Assembly: GCA_018830105.1 (NCBI GenBank)
Contig: JAHJTC010000017.1
Span: 1-64,000, forward strand
Reading direction: 5' to 3'
Length of the DNA: 64,000 nucleotides
DNA from: Bacteroidota bacterium
GTDB lineage: Bacteria; Bacteroidota; Bacteroidia; Bacteroidales; F082
Positions 50,148 to 59,654 of the stretch are shown here, one piece after another. Each line of letters starts with the position of its first letter. Positions within the stretch are counted from its first letter, which is position 1. The notes beneath the pieces are model-generated. The model saw only the letters and a list, made by a program, of their open reading frames with translations, had not been told where the DNA came from and ran no database searches. A program made the position numbers and the translations under genes.

Positions 50148-52121
50148 ATGATAAACACAAAACTATTTATTGCTATGAAAAATTTTTCTAAAGTTGCATC
50201 CATCGTGCTACTTTCAATCGTGCCTTGCTGGCTCAATGCCCAGCCCTGGGTGCAAAACGATGCCATGTTTAACCCCACCGGCATTCCCAGCCTTCCCTTT
50301 TCGCAGCCGCGCTTCGCCGATCTTGACAATGACGGCGATCTGGATATGATTATCGGCAACATCAACGATAAGCCTTTTTATATGGAGAATGTGGGCACGG
50401 CAGAAGCGCCACAGTTTGCTCCGGGCGAGGATTATTTTGCCGGCGTCAGTTATCTCGATGCTGAAGTGGCTGTTTTTGCCGACCTCGATAACGATGGCGA
50501 TCTGGATATGATCACGGGAGGCTATACCGGCTTGCACTTTTTCGAGAACACAGGCAATGTTAGCAGCCCGGAATTTGAAGAGCAGCCGGGATTTTTCACC
50601 ATTTTAGCAGGCATCAATTATCCCGTTCCCGATTTGGCCGATGTGGACGACGATGGCGATTTGGATCTGGTGATTGGCCTGAGTGAAGATGGACAGGTAA
50701 AGATTTATGAAAACACCGGAACTGCTGATGCAGCGGCCTTTTCAGAAGCCAATGTAACTGAGATAGGCGATGTTGGCCTTTATGCTTATCCCTGCTTTCC
50801 TGATCTGGATAACGATGGTGATGTGGATCTTTTTGTTGGCCGCGATGGATTTGGTTTCCGCTACTATCAAAATACCGGAACATCAACAATTCCTGAATGG
50901 ACCTATATCGAAGGCGCTTTTGCCGGCATGGGCGAAGACACCTACTGGAACTCACCTGATTTGATCGACTTGGATAATGATGGCACGCTGGATCTTATTT
51001 TTGGAACAGCCTCAGGACCATTGGTTTACTACGTAAATACAGGAACTCCCGAACTGGCCGAATGGCAGCAGAATGAAAGCCTGTTTGGCGGTGTGATTGA
51101 TGTGGGTGGCGCCAGCAATCCTTATTTTGTGGATTACGATGGCGATGGCGATCTGGATATGTTTACGGGCACACAGATGGGCGACATCAAGTTTTTTGAA
51201 AATACTGGAACGGCAAACAGTCCCTCCTGGCTGGAACAGAGCGATGGTTTCACCTCACTCAAACACAGCATCTATAGCGATGTGGCAGTTGGCGATCTGA
51301 ATGGCGACGGCCGCATGGATGCTGTTGTGGGCGATTTGAGCGGCAACCTCTTCCATCATCAGAACAGCGGATTTGGTTTCAACTATATCGAAAGTACTTT
51401 TGCGGGATTTTCCTTTGGCGGCTGGTCTTCACCTTATCTGATTGACATCGACAACGACGAAGACCTTGATCTGGTGGTTGGTAACGAATCGGGACAAGTC
51501 CATTTTATTGAAAATCAAGGCGACAGCCAGAATGCGGTGTGGGTAGAAGTTCCCAATTATTTTGGCGGCATCGATGTGGGATCGAATGCCGTGCCCAGCT
51601 TTGCCGATCTGGATTTCGATGGCGAACTGGATATGACTGTCGGGAATATTTCGGGTAATGTGAAGTATTTCGAGAATGAAAATGGCAATTGGGTGGCTAA
51701 CAATTTGATTATGGCCGGTGTGAGTGGCGGACAGAATACCAGTCCGGGCTTTGGCGATCTGGACGGCGATGGCGATGCCGATCTCACTTTGGGTAACTAT
51801 GACGGCACTTTCAATTATTTTCAGAACATGGAAATCGTTGTTGGGGCTGGTGAAAAACTCCCCACACTAAGCCTTAACGCGACTGTTTCTCCGAATCCAT
51901 TTACCTCGGTTCTGAACCTTAATATCCCATCAACAGCGCCGCAAATCAAGGCTATAAAGATATATGATGCCGGCGGACGGCTTTGGATCGATCAGGTTAT
52001 AGAAAGCGAAAGCAAACAGAATAGTATAAACCTGAATCTGGAACAATTACCGGCTGGCGTGTATCTGTTGAAAATCACAGCGGACAAACATTCCGAAACG
52101 CTGCGTATCGTAAAGCAATAG
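50148..52121 (+). CDS. FG-GAP/VCBS repeat protein exported by T9SS
   Basis: 657 residues (an internal ATG at 50175 would give a cleaner signal peptide, MKNFSKVASIVLLS; the ATG at 50148 has AGGAGA eight bases before it). After the signal come about eleven repeats of ~45-50 residues, each with FADLDNDGDLDMIIGN or a variant and a following FENTG strand: FG-GAP/VCBS beta-propeller blades whose DxDxDGxxD loops bind calcium. The end is a T9SS type A sorting domain (SPNPFTSVLNLNIP, then AGVYLLKI and a basic tail). It is probably displayed on the cell surface or secreted. Ligand unknown. Confidence 0.88.
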   Translation: MINTKLFIAMKNFSKVASIVLLSIVPCWLNAQPWVQNDAMFNPTGIPSLPFSQPRFADLDNDGDLDMIIGNINDKPFYMENVGTAEAPQFAPGEDYFAGVSYLDAEVAVFADLDNDGDLDMITGGYTGLHFFENTGNVSSPEFEEQPGFFTILAGINYPVPDLADVDDDGDLDLVIGLSEDGQVKIYENTGTADAAAFSEANVTEIGDVGLYAYPCFPDLDNDGDVDLFVGRDGFGFRYYQNTGTSTIPEWTYIEGAFAGMGEDTYWNSPDLIDLDNDGTLDLIFGTASGPLVYYVNTGTPELAEWQQNESLFGGVIDVGGASNPYFVDYDGDGDLDMFTGTQMGDIKFFENTGTANSPSWLEQSDGFTSLKHSIYSDVAVGDLNGDGRMDAVVGDLSGNLFHHQNSGFGFNYIESTFAGFSFGGWSSPYLIDIDNDEDLDLVVGNESGQVHFIENQGDSQNAVWVEVPNYFGGIDVGSNAVPSFADLDFDGELDMTVGNISGNVKYFENENGNWVANNLIMAGVSGGQNTSPGFGDLDGDGDADLTLGNYDGTFNYFQNMEIVVGAGEKLPTLSLNATVSPNPFTSVLNLNIPSTAPQIKAIKIYDAGGRLWIDQVIESESKQNSINLNLEQLPAGVYLLKITADKHSETLRIVKQ

Positions 52122-52140
52122 CAAAGTTTTGCACAAAATA

Positions 52141-52177
52141 AAAACTCCCGCCGGTACAAGCTGACGGGAGTTTTTTT
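52141..52177 (+). terminator. Intrinsic terminator of the FG-GAP gene
   Basis: AAAACTCCCG ... CGGGAGTTTT with a T-run (TTTTTTT). It lies 20 bases after the stop. Confidence 0.8.
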
Positions 52178-52197
52178 ATGAAAACCCTTAATCAAAC

Positions 52198-52542
52198 TCA
52201 ATCTTCGTTTGTGGTTTTGTCATTCAGCTTTAGTAGAGTATCCCTGTTAAGGTAATGGGAGGCATTTTGGCAGGCTGCCAGTTGATGCAGCATTTCAAGC
52301 TGATTTTCGGTCAACGCATTTTTTTTGTCATGGCTCCAGTTCTGCAGTTGCTTTTCCGGCTTGAAGGCTATTGCGATATGATCATGTTCCTCAACATAAA
52401 CCAGTTTGACAGGCGGGTATTTCTTGGTGAAATTGGCTCCCTGTCCGCTCCAATGTTCATGCAAACGTTTCTTTAAATCAATAGTAGAACCCGTATAATA
52501 ATATCCATTTTCGCACAAAAGCATGTAGGTATAGCCTTTCAT
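52198..52542 (-). CDS. UPF0213-type GIY-YIG protein
   Basis: 114 residues. A single GIY-YIG domain: YTYMLLCENGYYYTGSTIDL supplies both Tyr motifs, RLHEHWSG supplies the Arg and KKYPPVKLVYVEE the following strand. E of FKPEKQLQNW is the likely metal ligand. The small size equals the YhbQ/UPF0213 family, whose biological role is unresolved. It is unrelated in its C-terminus to the larger GIY-YIG protein at 1341-2189. Confidence 0.85.
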   Translation of the reverse strand: MKGYTYMLLCENGYYYTGSTIDLKKRLHEHWSGQGANFTKKYPPVKLVYVEEHDHIAIAFKPEKQLQNWSHDKKNALTENQLEMLHQLAACQNASHYLNRDTLLKLNDKTTNED

Positions 52543-52621
52543 TCTTTACTCATTTGCTTTTGTAAAAATAACAATTACAGTCGTTAAGCGTCAAATAATT
52601 GAATTGAAATTTATTTTGGTG

Positions 52622-53016
52622 GAATTATGTAATATTTTGCATGATTGAAGGCCTTCGAGCGAAGCCGAGAAGCCGGTTTCAAACGGTGCTCTCGACTCCG
52701 CTCGATCACCTATGGTTTCGTTTAACATTTTTTCTTCTAATAATGAGTAAGTAGCCAAAGCCTAATTAAAGGTGAATTATGAAATACTTTCCACGAGCGA
52801 AGGTCTTCGAGCGAAGCCGAGAAGCCGACTTATACGGTGCTCTCGACGCTCGATCACCTTTGTTCTCGTTTAACATTTTTTCTTCTAATCATGAAAAGTA
52901 GCCAAAGCGTAATTAAAAGTGAATTATGAAATACTTTCCACGGACGAAGGTCTTCGAGCGAAGCGGTGCATCGAGCGAAAAGTCGAGATGCCGAGAAGCC
53001 GACTTATACGGTGCTC
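52622..53016. repeat. Tandem ~150-bp repeat, two full units and a partial one
   Basis: Units begin at 52622 (152 bp), 52774 (147 bp) and 52921 (partial, ~96 bp), each starting GAATTATG and containing CTTCGAGCGAAGC, GAGAAGCCG and GCTCGATCACC. The CTTCGAGCGAAGC core can form a short hairpin. The gap between the GIY-YIG gene and the PID-CTERM gene holds no coding sequence. Confidence 0.75.
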
Positions 53017-53035
53017 CCACCCTATCCTTACTCAC

Positions 53036-53073
53036 AAAAAAGCTCCCGCCAACTTACGCCGGCAGGAGCTTTA
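53036..53073 (-). terminator. Terminator downstream of the PID-CTERM-like gene
   Basis: AAAGCTCC...GGAGCTTT with an inner GCC/GGC pair and a run of A on the plus strand (U-run for minus-strand transcripts). It can also work for the plus strand. Confidence 0.75.
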
Positions 53074-53099
53074 AAACCTGTGTTCACAAAAAAATGCTG

Positions 53100-53333
53100 T
53101 TATTCTTCCAGTTTGTTCTGCTGCCAGGCCTTGTAAACTTTACGGCCACCATAAGCAGCGCCGAGCGCCAGCAGTATACCAAGGCCACCTCCGATAGGCG
53201 CGCCTCCACCAGGATCCTGATTGGTGGTCTCACCATGCCCGTCGGGCGGTTCAGGCGGACCTTGTGCCAGCATAGCCTGGCTGCTTAGAAAGAGTCCAAT
53301 AACTAAAACGAGTTGTGCGATTATCTTTTTCAT
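53100..53333 (-). CDS. Small exported protein with a PID-CTERM-like tail
   Basis: 77 residues: signal peptide ending LAQ, a short proline/glycine-rich linker (GPPEPPDGHGE), then GGAPIGGGLGILLALGAAYGG and a basic end. This Pro-Ile-[Asp/Gly]-Gly-Gly, helix, Arg/Lys layout fits the PID-CTERM sorting signals that occur in T9SS-rich Bacteroidota. It starts 17 bases after the large T9SS protein stop, so it is the second gene of that operon. Function unknown. Confidence 0.7.
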   Translation of the reverse strand: MKKIIAQLVLVIGLFLSSQAMLAQGPPEPPDGHGETTNQDPGGGAPIGGGLGILLALGAAYGGRKVYKAWQQNKLEE

Positions 53334-53350
53334 GTCTGATTTGATTTTAC

Positions 53351-56203
53351 TTATTCAACAATTACTTTAACGCTCTTTTGGGCTTTGCTGTTGAGCAGCT
53401 GCACCACATAAACACCAGCCGGGAAATCAAGTGGCAGACTTTGCAGGCCTTGTCTGCTCAGTTGCTTCTCAAGCAGCAGGCGGCCCTGCAAATCGATTAC
53501 CCTGATATTGGCATCCTCCAGACTGTTTTGGATGTAGAGAATGTTGTTGTAGCTATAGGCCTTGATGCTGTTTTCGCCGGTGTTTTCGTCCAGTCCCACA
53601 GCGCCAAAGTGCAGGAGGAAACGGTTGGGGTTGTCGCCTTCGGAGGCGGTGAAGGAGTAGGTGTGGGTTTCCGTGAGGTTGTGCACAATATCTGTCTTGT
53701 TATCGGTAAGATAAACAATTTGTCCCTCAGGGCTTTCCAATAATTCAATAGAAAAGTTACTAGCCTCATTTTTTACAAAACCAAAGGGGATAACCATCTC
53801 TTCATCAAGCTCAGGATAAGTGTTAGTTGATAACATTTCGCCCTCAACAATGGAATATAACTGTGGAGCCAACCAAACCATAAAACGAGAATCATATTTC
53901 ATATCATAGGCTTCTGAAGCATCTGGATTAAACCGCACCCAGCTTTTTTGAATCATTCCACTTTCCAGATCATTAGCAGCTATAATCACAGCATTGTTAT
54001 CAGCTTCTTTAAGCCATTCAACTGAATTGTGATTTCTGGCAGTCAAAGGTATTGTAAAACTGTTATCGGCATTCACTTCTGCTTGTATCCAAAAACCTTG
54101 CATCGCTGCTATATAACCTCCAGCAGATATATCATTAAAACCACCAGTATTAGTCATCACTTTTGCAGTGCCATTTATATTTGTCAAACCCCAATCTGCC
54201 AAAGGAGCATTCCATGTAATAGCACTTTGGAAAGGATTACCAACTAAATGCCATCCATTACCCTGATCGGCTGTTTTACTGAGATTGGAATATGGTACAG
54301 CCGCATTATTTAATGTTCCTGAAAACTCTTTGGTAGCAGTTGACACATAGGCGACCAGATATCCTGTGCCCGGAACCATTTGTGTAGGATCTCCTACTTT
54401 ATGATTCATCCAGGTGTAAGTTGATTCACTCCAACCATAAAAATCATCATTGTCACCAGGGTCGATACCGGCATTATCATTAATATTAAAAGCTGCAACC
54501 GGCGAAGACAGCAAGTGCCAGCCGTTAGCGGCTGAAGAATAGGCATTTATATCGCACTGAACATTTGCGTCAGCTTCACCCTTGGAAAGGCCATTATCAA
54601 GTGTGCCATAATTTATATAAGAGCCGCCACTTTCAATGGTAATTGTGTCTGATACCGAAAGACTTTGAGAAGTATTAATTGTTAATTCACCTCCATCTTG
54701 CACATTGATGTTGTTAACAGTGGCAGCTAAATCAACACTTAATGATGCGCCTTCAGGGATTATTATATTATCAGATGCCGAAGGCACCGTACCATTGCTC
54801 CAACTGGCAGCGGTATTCCAATTTCCGGCGCCACCTTTCCAGGATACAGTGCCATTGTGTTCGCCGGGAGAAAAATCAGCAACATCAGCAACAGTAATTG
54901 TCCATTCAGAAGCTGTCCAAGTGTCATTTGGAGTAGTTATGTTAGAGTTTCTAACTACACGTGAATCTTCATATTCCCATGGTTTTCCAGAGCCATCTTC
55001 ACTAATAACACCAAAAATATCAAGTAATGTGCCTGATGAATGATCTCCACCGAAATAAATAAATACTGCGTCATTGCCATTCCCATCAAAAGAGCCGTTT
55101 GAAAAATCAGGAGAAACTGCATAAAGACTTAAAAATTCAGCGTATGAAGCAATTACTATTGTCTCCTTTGGTGAAATAGTTCCACTTAATTGAAAATCAT
55201 ACCAAGTAGATCCATTTGTTTGCCTACTTAAATAAACCGCTGTGGAATTAAAATCGATTAATTCCTGACCAGCATTGAATAATTCTATAAATCGACCCTT
55301 ATAATTATCCTTTGGATCACTAATTTCAGATATCAATAATGATATATTTTTTGTTATTGAACTTGTACTTGGCGGACTGCTTAGTAAAAAATCAATCATA
55401 TTTCCAGCATTTGTATAGGACCAAATCTTAAAATGATAAGAAGTATTCGCTGAGAGATTTGTAAATGTGTATTCATCCAAACCATCAAAACCTACTTTGA
55501 CAATAGCATTTCCATCAGATAAATTAGTGTCTTCGTTTGGGTCAACACCACTCGTAGGAGGAGTAATTGATTCTGTTGTGCTTGCCTTAATTAAATACCC
55601 ATCAGGTAAAACTGCCCCGGATGCATCTGCCCAAGCTAATCTTATTTGTGAATTTCCAAGAGATTCAGCACTAAAATTTGATGGCTGTTCAGAAGGCTGT
55701 TCTCTTGATCGGGTAATAACCACATCATCAATGTACACAGTTCCACCTGTTCTATAAAACTGCACTTTGTTTACATCTGCATCAAATACATCAAATGAAT
55801 ATTGATTTATAGCAGTACCAAACGAGATTGGAGAACCATTAACCTGTTCCCATGTATCTCCGTTATTCTTTGAAACAAGAACTTGCAGACCACCTGTACC
55901 AGTGCTAACAGAGCAAAAAAACGAAATCTTTCTCACTCCTCCAGTTAGAATAGGTGTCGTTATTTGTGAACCCGTCTGACTTTTTAGCTGACAAGAATAT
56001 GAACCAGTATTAACGCCATCTGTGCTTCGAATAACTTGATTTTCAGAGCCAGTCCAAGTACCGGACGAAAGCACAAAAGTTGTTGTTTCAGTATAAGAAC
56101 TTGGTAATCCTGTTTCGAAGCTCTCATTAATCTGCCCCCACCCCTCAACAGTAAGCAGCATCATCAGCCCGATAAGGGCTGGAAAAAAGAGTCGTTTTTT
56201 CAT
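53351..56203 (-). CDS. Large T9SS-exported multidomain protein with a lamin-tail domain
   Basis: 950 residues. Signal peptide (MKKRLFFPALIGLMMLL), then a carbohydrate-binding-like or MAM-like strand-rich domain (~25-170), a fibronectin III domain (~175-285; NFSAESLGNSQIRLAW) and a lamin-tail domain (~288-445; LLISEISDPKDNYKGRFIELFNAG). Further beta-rich modules follow, and a T9SS type A sorting domain is at the end (KAYSYNNILYIQN, then AGVYVVQL and KSVKVIVE). Lamin-tail domains in bacteria occur in secreted nucleases and surface proteins; no catalytic motif is visible here. It is co-transcribed with the PID-CTERM-like gene. Confidence 0.85.
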   Translation of the reverse strand: MKKRLFFPALIGLMMLLTVEGWGQINESFETGLPSSYTETTTFVLSSGTWTGSENQVIRSTDGVNTGSYSCQLKSQTGSQITTPILTGGVRKISFFCSVSTGTGGLQVLVSKNNGDTWEQVNGSPISFGTAINQYSFDVFDADVNKVQFYRTGGTVYIDDVVITRSREQPSEQPSNFSAESLGNSQIRLAWADASGAVLPDGYLIKASTTESITPPTSGVDPNEDTNLSDGNAIVKVGFDGLDEYTFTNLSANTSYHFKIWSYTNAGNMIDFLLSSPPSTSSITKNISLLISEISDPKDNYKGRFIELFNAGQELIDFNSTAVYLSRQTNGSTWYDFQLSGTISPKETIVIASYAEFLSLYAVSPDFSNGSFDGNGNDAVFIYFGGDHSSGTLLDIFGVISEDGSGKPWEYEDSRVVRNSNITTPNDTWTASEWTITVADVADFSPGEHNGTVSWKGGAGNWNTAASWSNGTVPSASDNIIIPEGASLSVDLAATVNNINVQDGGELTINTSQSLSVSDTITIESGGSYINYGTLDNGLSKGEADANVQCDINAYSSAANGWHLLSSPVAAFNINDNAGIDPGDNDDFYGWSESTYTWMNHKVGDPTQMVPGTGYLVAYVSTATKEFSGTLNNAAVPYSNLSKTADQGNGWHLVGNPFQSAITWNAPLADWGLTNINGTAKVMTNTGGFNDISAGGYIAAMQGFWIQAEVNADNSFTIPLTARNHNSVEWLKEADNNAVIIAANDLESGMIQKSWVRFNPDASEAYDMKYDSRFMVWLAPQLYSIVEGEMLSTNTYPELDEEMVIPFGFVKNEASNFSIELLESPEGQIVYLTDNKTDIVHNLTETHTYSFTASEGDNPNRFLLHFGAVGLDENTGENSIKAYSYNNILYIQNSLEDANIRVIDLQGRLLLEKQLSRQGLQSLPLDFPAGVYVVQLLNSKAQKSVKVIVE

Positions 56204-56463
56204 AATAGATTGGTTTGATGTTTATAAATAAAACTGTGTTAAAGATGCTAATTGGATAATGGCGGTAGTTTGGTCGTTGATAGTTGGTTAGTTGGAGTAG
56301 TTGTACAAAAATAGCAAAAATTGATTTATCTCACTTTACCAAATCATTAAGAATTAACTTAAAGTTATCAAATATACTGTTGATAAATTTTAATTTTAAC
56401 CCTAAGTAGCTGTAAATAAGTAAAATAAAGACATGCCATTTCGGGAATGAAATTTTTTGACAC
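56204..56463. other. AT-rich spacer
   Basis: Upstream region of the large T9SS gene on the minus strand; CAAAAATA at 56306-56313 (TATTTTTG on the minus strand) could be its -7 element. No gene is seen. Confidence 0.4.
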
Positions 56464-56500
56464 AAAAAAAAATCCCTAAGGCCTGATTGCCAAAGGGATT
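56464..56500 (-). terminator. Terminator of the SDR gene
   Basis: AATCCCT (56471-56477) and AGGGATT (56494-56500) with an inner GGC/GCC stem, followed on the minus strand by a U-run (A's at 56464-56472). It lies about 60 bases past the SDR stop. Confidence 0.75.
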
Positions 56501-56559
56501 CGATACTTTATAGAAGTGCCGGCTTATGATGCCGAAACCGGTTTTAAACCACTGCGTTT

Positions 56560-57321
56560 TTATACGAAGGTCATTCCGCCATCAACGGGCAGCGTAGCTC
56601 CGGTAATAAAGCGGCTTTCGTCGCCGGCCAGAAACATTACGGCCAGCGCGATCTCGTTATTGGTAGCATAACGGCCGAGCGGTATGGTGCTTTCGAGGTT
56701 TTTCTTTACTTCGGCACCTGCTCCCGGCGCAAAGCCGTCTTCGAGCGAACGCATCATCCTGTTATCCACCGGTGAAGGATGCACAGAGTTCACCCTGATT
56801 TTGCGCGGAGCGGCTTCTGCAGCCAATGCCCGCATAATGCCTACATTGGCATGTTTGCTGGTGATGTAGGCGCTCACATTGGGGCTTCCTACAAGTCCGG
56901 CCACAGAACTGGTGATGATCACACTGCCGCCATCTTTCATATGGGGCAATACGTATTTGGCTCCCATCCACACGCCGCGGATGTTTACTGCCACAACTTT
57001 GTCAAAAATATCCACCGGGTACGCTTCGATGGGCTTTACAACACCTTCGATGCCGGCATTGTTAAAGAAAATATCAATCTTGCCAAAAGCTTCAACGGCT
57101 TTATTCACATAACGTTTTACGGCTTCTTCCTGTGATACATCTGCTGCTTCCCAGGCCACATTTGTATTGCCAAGCGCTTTGGCAGTTGCCTCTAGGGCTT
57201 CAGCTTTCAGGTCGACCAAAAATACTTTGGCGCCCGCTTCGAGCATCAGTTTTGCTGTTTCTTTTCCAATTTCTCCTGCACCTCCTGTGATAAGGGCGAC
57301 TTTGTTTTCAAGTTTCTTCAT
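56560..57321 (-). CDS. Short-chain dehydrogenase/reductase
   Basis: 253 residues, a classical SDR. The nucleotide-binding TGGAGEIG (12-19), NNAG (87-90), catalytic Ser138/139, Tyr152 and Lys156 (YITSK) and the C-terminal GATLPVDGG are all present. The Asp in VDLKA after the second strand favours NAD(H). Such enzymes oxidise or reduce hydroxy/keto groups of small molecules; the substrate is not known. Single gene with its own terminator, next to a tRNA gene on the other strand. Confidence 0.92.
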   Translation of the reverse strand: MKKLENKVALITGGAGEIGKETAKLMLEAGAKVFLVDLKAEALEATAKALGNTNVAWEAADVSQEEAVKRYVNKAVEAFGKIDIFFNNAGIEGVVKPIEAYPVDIFDKVVAVNIRGVWMGAKYVLPHMKDGGSVIITSSVAGLVGSPNVSAYITSKHANVGIMRALAAEAAPRKIRVNSVHPSPVDNRMMRSLEDGFAPGAGAEVKKNLESTIPLGRYATNNEIALAVMFLAGDESRFITGATLPVDGGMTFV

Positions 57322-57464
57322 TGTGTTATGTTTTTACTGTTTATTTTATAACAGTACTAAAGGGGGTAATGTTCACTATTTTAACCCATTAATTGTTAAA
57401 AATGATAAACCATAAGGCCCGGTTTTTAAGCAGTGATTTCCCGCTTTATTTTTGAAGAAAATTG

Positions 57465-57496
57465 TTGCTTTGCTTCCGGATAAATGTTTATCTTTG
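57465..57496 (+). promoter_or_regulatory. Promoter of tRNA-Arg
   Basis: TTG (57465-57467), 21 bases, TATCTTTG (57489-57496), a full TAnnTTTG element 13 bases before the mature tRNA end. Confidence 0.6.
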
Positions 57497-57509
57497 CAGC
57501 CTCAAAGGA

Positions 57510-57583
57510 GGACCCGTAGCATAATTGGATAGTGCATCTGACTACGGATCAGAAGGTTAGGGGTTCGAATCCCTTCGGGTTCA
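57510..57583 (+). tRNA. tRNA-Arg (anticodon ACG)
   Basis: 74 bases. Acceptor GGACCCG pairs with CGGGTTC (with one G-U), the D arm is GCAT...GTGC, the anticodon stem TCTGA/TCAGA encloses CTACGGA (anticodon ACG, read ICG after editing), the variable loop is AGGTT, and the T arm has TTCGAAT. The terminal CCA is not encoded. It decodes CGN arginine codons. A terminator follows at 57594-57626. Confidence 0.93.
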
Positions 57584-57593
57584 CTTAAATATC

Positions 57594-57626
57594 AAAGGGT
57601 TGCAGCCAGGCTGTGACCCTTTTTTT
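57594..57626 (+). terminator. Terminator of tRNA-Arg
   Basis: AAAGGGT...ACCCTTT with an inner CAGCC/GGCTG stem, then TTTTTT. It starts 11 bases after the tRNA. Confidence 0.8.
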
Positions 57627-57852
57627 ATGGCTAATTTTTGAGTCTTAAAGCCAAAGATACGGGTTAGGGTTTTGGGATGCTGTGGCAAAAAACCAGTAAG
57701 CGGTATCATGGGCAATCCGGGGATTTCCGGGAAAGTACGCTATATGATTTGCTTCATTGGACACTAAAAAAGACTGCCCGAATGATCAGACAGTCTCTCC
57801 ATAAATTCAGGATGAAGCGGCAAATCGCAGCAACACCATCCTTCAGCCGCTA

Positions 57853-58488
57853 CTACTTTTCTACCAGGCCTTCCTTACGCAATTGATAAAATACCAAATC
57901 AGCATAAGTCTTTCCGAAGTTCGCCAGAGTACCTGGATCGTAACTTTTGGATTGAAGTGACCAGAGCAGCTTTTCAGTATTTAAATCGTATAGTAGTCCT
58001 TCGATAAAATAGATTTTTTCGGAGGTATAATAACCCGGATCGTAAACATAGCTGTATCGGTAGTCGAAATAGCTGTAATAGCTGCTATAGAATGGATAAA
58101 CCATATAAGGTGCAGCAATTGTGCCCGGCACATAACGCTCCTGTGTCTCTTCATGAAGCAGGGTTACAGTGAAGACCGCATCGCAACCGTGTTTCATTAT
58201 TTCATTTGCAACAGCTTTTTTATCAGGCTTTTGAGCAAAATATCCGATTGGGAAAACATCAGCACTTAGCACGGTTTCAATCCCTCTCTTACGCGCCGCT
58301 TCGGCCAGCTGGTTTTCGATGATTGCCCGTGGTGCATCTTTATGCGCCATCACCATAATAAACACTTTCTTAAAGGCCTTTTCAGGAAGGGCTTCCTTGT
58401 TCACATAACTCCCGGTAACCTGCTGCGTGGATTCGCAGGACATCATCATGACGGCTATCAAAGCCAGAAAAAACAATTTGTTTCGCAT
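57853..58488 (-). CDS. Lipoprotein of unknown function
   Basis: 211 residues. Signal peptide with lipobox MMSC (Cys18). The mature part is a mixed alpha/beta domain: FKKVFIMVMAHKDAPRAIIE, LAEAARKRGIETVLSADVFP, MKHGCDAVFTVTLL, with a tyrosine-rich loop (YSSYYSYFDYRYSYVYD) before the final strands. The layout is reminiscent of lipoproteins with a periplasmic DUF4136- or TolB-N-like fold, but I do not recognise a specific family. It lies between the tRNA and AI-2E genes as a single unit. A -7 box (TATATTTG, minus strand, 58530-58523) is 35 bases upstream. Confidence 0.7.
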   Translation of the reverse strand: MRNKLFFLALIAVMMMSCESTQQVTGSYVNKEALPEKAFKKVFIMVMAHKDAPRAIIENQLAEAARKRGIETVLSADVFPIGYFAQKPDKKAVANEIMKHGCDAVFTVTLLHEETQERYVPGTIAAPYMVYPFYSSYYSYFDYRYSYVYDPGYYTSEKIYFIEGLLYDLNTEKLLWSLQSKSYDPGTLANFGKTYADLVFYQLRKEGLVEK

Positions 58489-58613
58489 TGTGCTATTTTT
58501 TTATTTATAAATTTTGGCAAAACAAATATAAAACTTTATAGCGTAAAACCCGGAAGTTATTTCAACTTGTATTTCCTGAAAGCGAAATAATATCGATAAC
58601 ACCTCTGCAAGGT

Positions 58614-59654
58614 CTAACTCATGAGTCTGGCCAGCTTACGGCCTCCGCTGAATTGTTCGAGCAAAGTTTTAATCAAAACCGTTATTGGAATGGATAAAAT
58701 CATGCCGGGCACTCCCCATAAGTAGCCCCAGAACATCAACATCACAAGTACTGTTATCACATTGATAGAAAATGACTTACCCATCAATACCGGTTCCAGG
58801 ATAGATCCGAAAAGCACCTGCACTGCAGTGAATAACAGGGCGACCAACAATATCGTTCCGGGAGCTTCCAGCTCAATAAAGGCAAACAATGCAGCCAAAA
58901 CAGTAGCTATGATTGAGCCGATCATCTGCACGAAATTGATGGCGAAGGCAAATACGCCCCAAAAAAGCGGGAAGCTGAGGCCAAACGACCAGCTTATCAG
59001 GCCAAAACCCAGACCGGTAAGAAAACTCATCAGAAATTTAACCTTCAGGAACTTCACAATACTTCCTTCGATAGCCATATAGGTCTTGATAGTTTGCGTA
59101 CGACGCATGATCAACAATTCCTGCATCAACAACTTGAAGTTGAATGTCCCGGCGAGAATCAATACCAGAAAAAATAGTGTCATCAGCAACATCACAAGTG
59201 TTTGCTGAAAAAAGATAAACGTACTCCCAAAACTACCAAAAAGCTGCTCGCTCACCTGATCACTCATCAGGATACTTTTGATGGCACTATTTCCTTCAGC
59301 CGTGGTTATTCCAAAGCTTTCGGCATAGGGGGCAATCAGGTTGCCAACTTTATCATCAAGCTTGGCATATAATGCTTCTTTGCCTTCAACAACTTGCTTA
59401 CCGGTAATGCTGATAAGCTTCACCGCTCCATAGATTCCGCCGCTTATGATCAGGATAATAACTAAGAGCGCGACTATTTTTGGTGTACCCTTTTTATGCA
59501 TCTTACGCAGCATCGGAATGAAGAGCAGAGAAATAAAAAAGGCAAACATCAAGGGAGCGAAAATAAAATGCAGCACCTTCAGGATGTAAAATACCAGTGG
59601 AATGGCAAAAATTAACAGGATTCTATTTGTCGTTCCAATTTCATTTATTTTCAT
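58614..59654 (-). CDS. AI-2E family transporter
   Basis: 346 residues with about eight helices. It fits the AI-2E (YdiK/PerM/TqsA) family: the start NRILLIFAIPLVFYILKVL, FAPLMFAFFISLLFIPM, a soluble segment (~85-145) and the later VLFGSILEPVLMGKSFSI and PGMILSIPITVLIKTLLE, which carry the family signature E-P-x-L-x-G. Members export autoinducer-2 or exchange Na+/H+ or other small molecules; the cargo here is not known. No signalling genes are nearby. Confidence 0.9.
   Translation of the reverse strand: MKINEIGTTNRILLIFAIPLVFYILKVLHFIFAPLMFAFFISLLFIPMLRKMHKKGTPKIVALLVIILIISGGIYGAVKLISITGKQVVEGKEALYAKLDDKVGNLIAPYAESFGITTAEGNSAIKSILMSDQVSEQLFGSFGSTFIFFQQTLVMLLMTLFFLVLILAGTFNFKLLMQELLIMRRTQTIKTYMAIEGSIVKFLKVKFLMSFLTGLGFGLISWSFGLSFPLFWGVFAFAINFVQMIGSIIATVLAALFAFIELEAPGTILLVALLFTAVQVLFGSILEPVLMGKSFSINVITVLVMLMFWGYLWGVPGMILSIPITVLIKTLLEQFSGGRKLARLMS

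Noticed and set aside
52622..53016. Possible CRISPR array
   Set aside because: The units are ~150 bp long with no 25-40 bp repeat/spacer pattern, and no cas genes are present.
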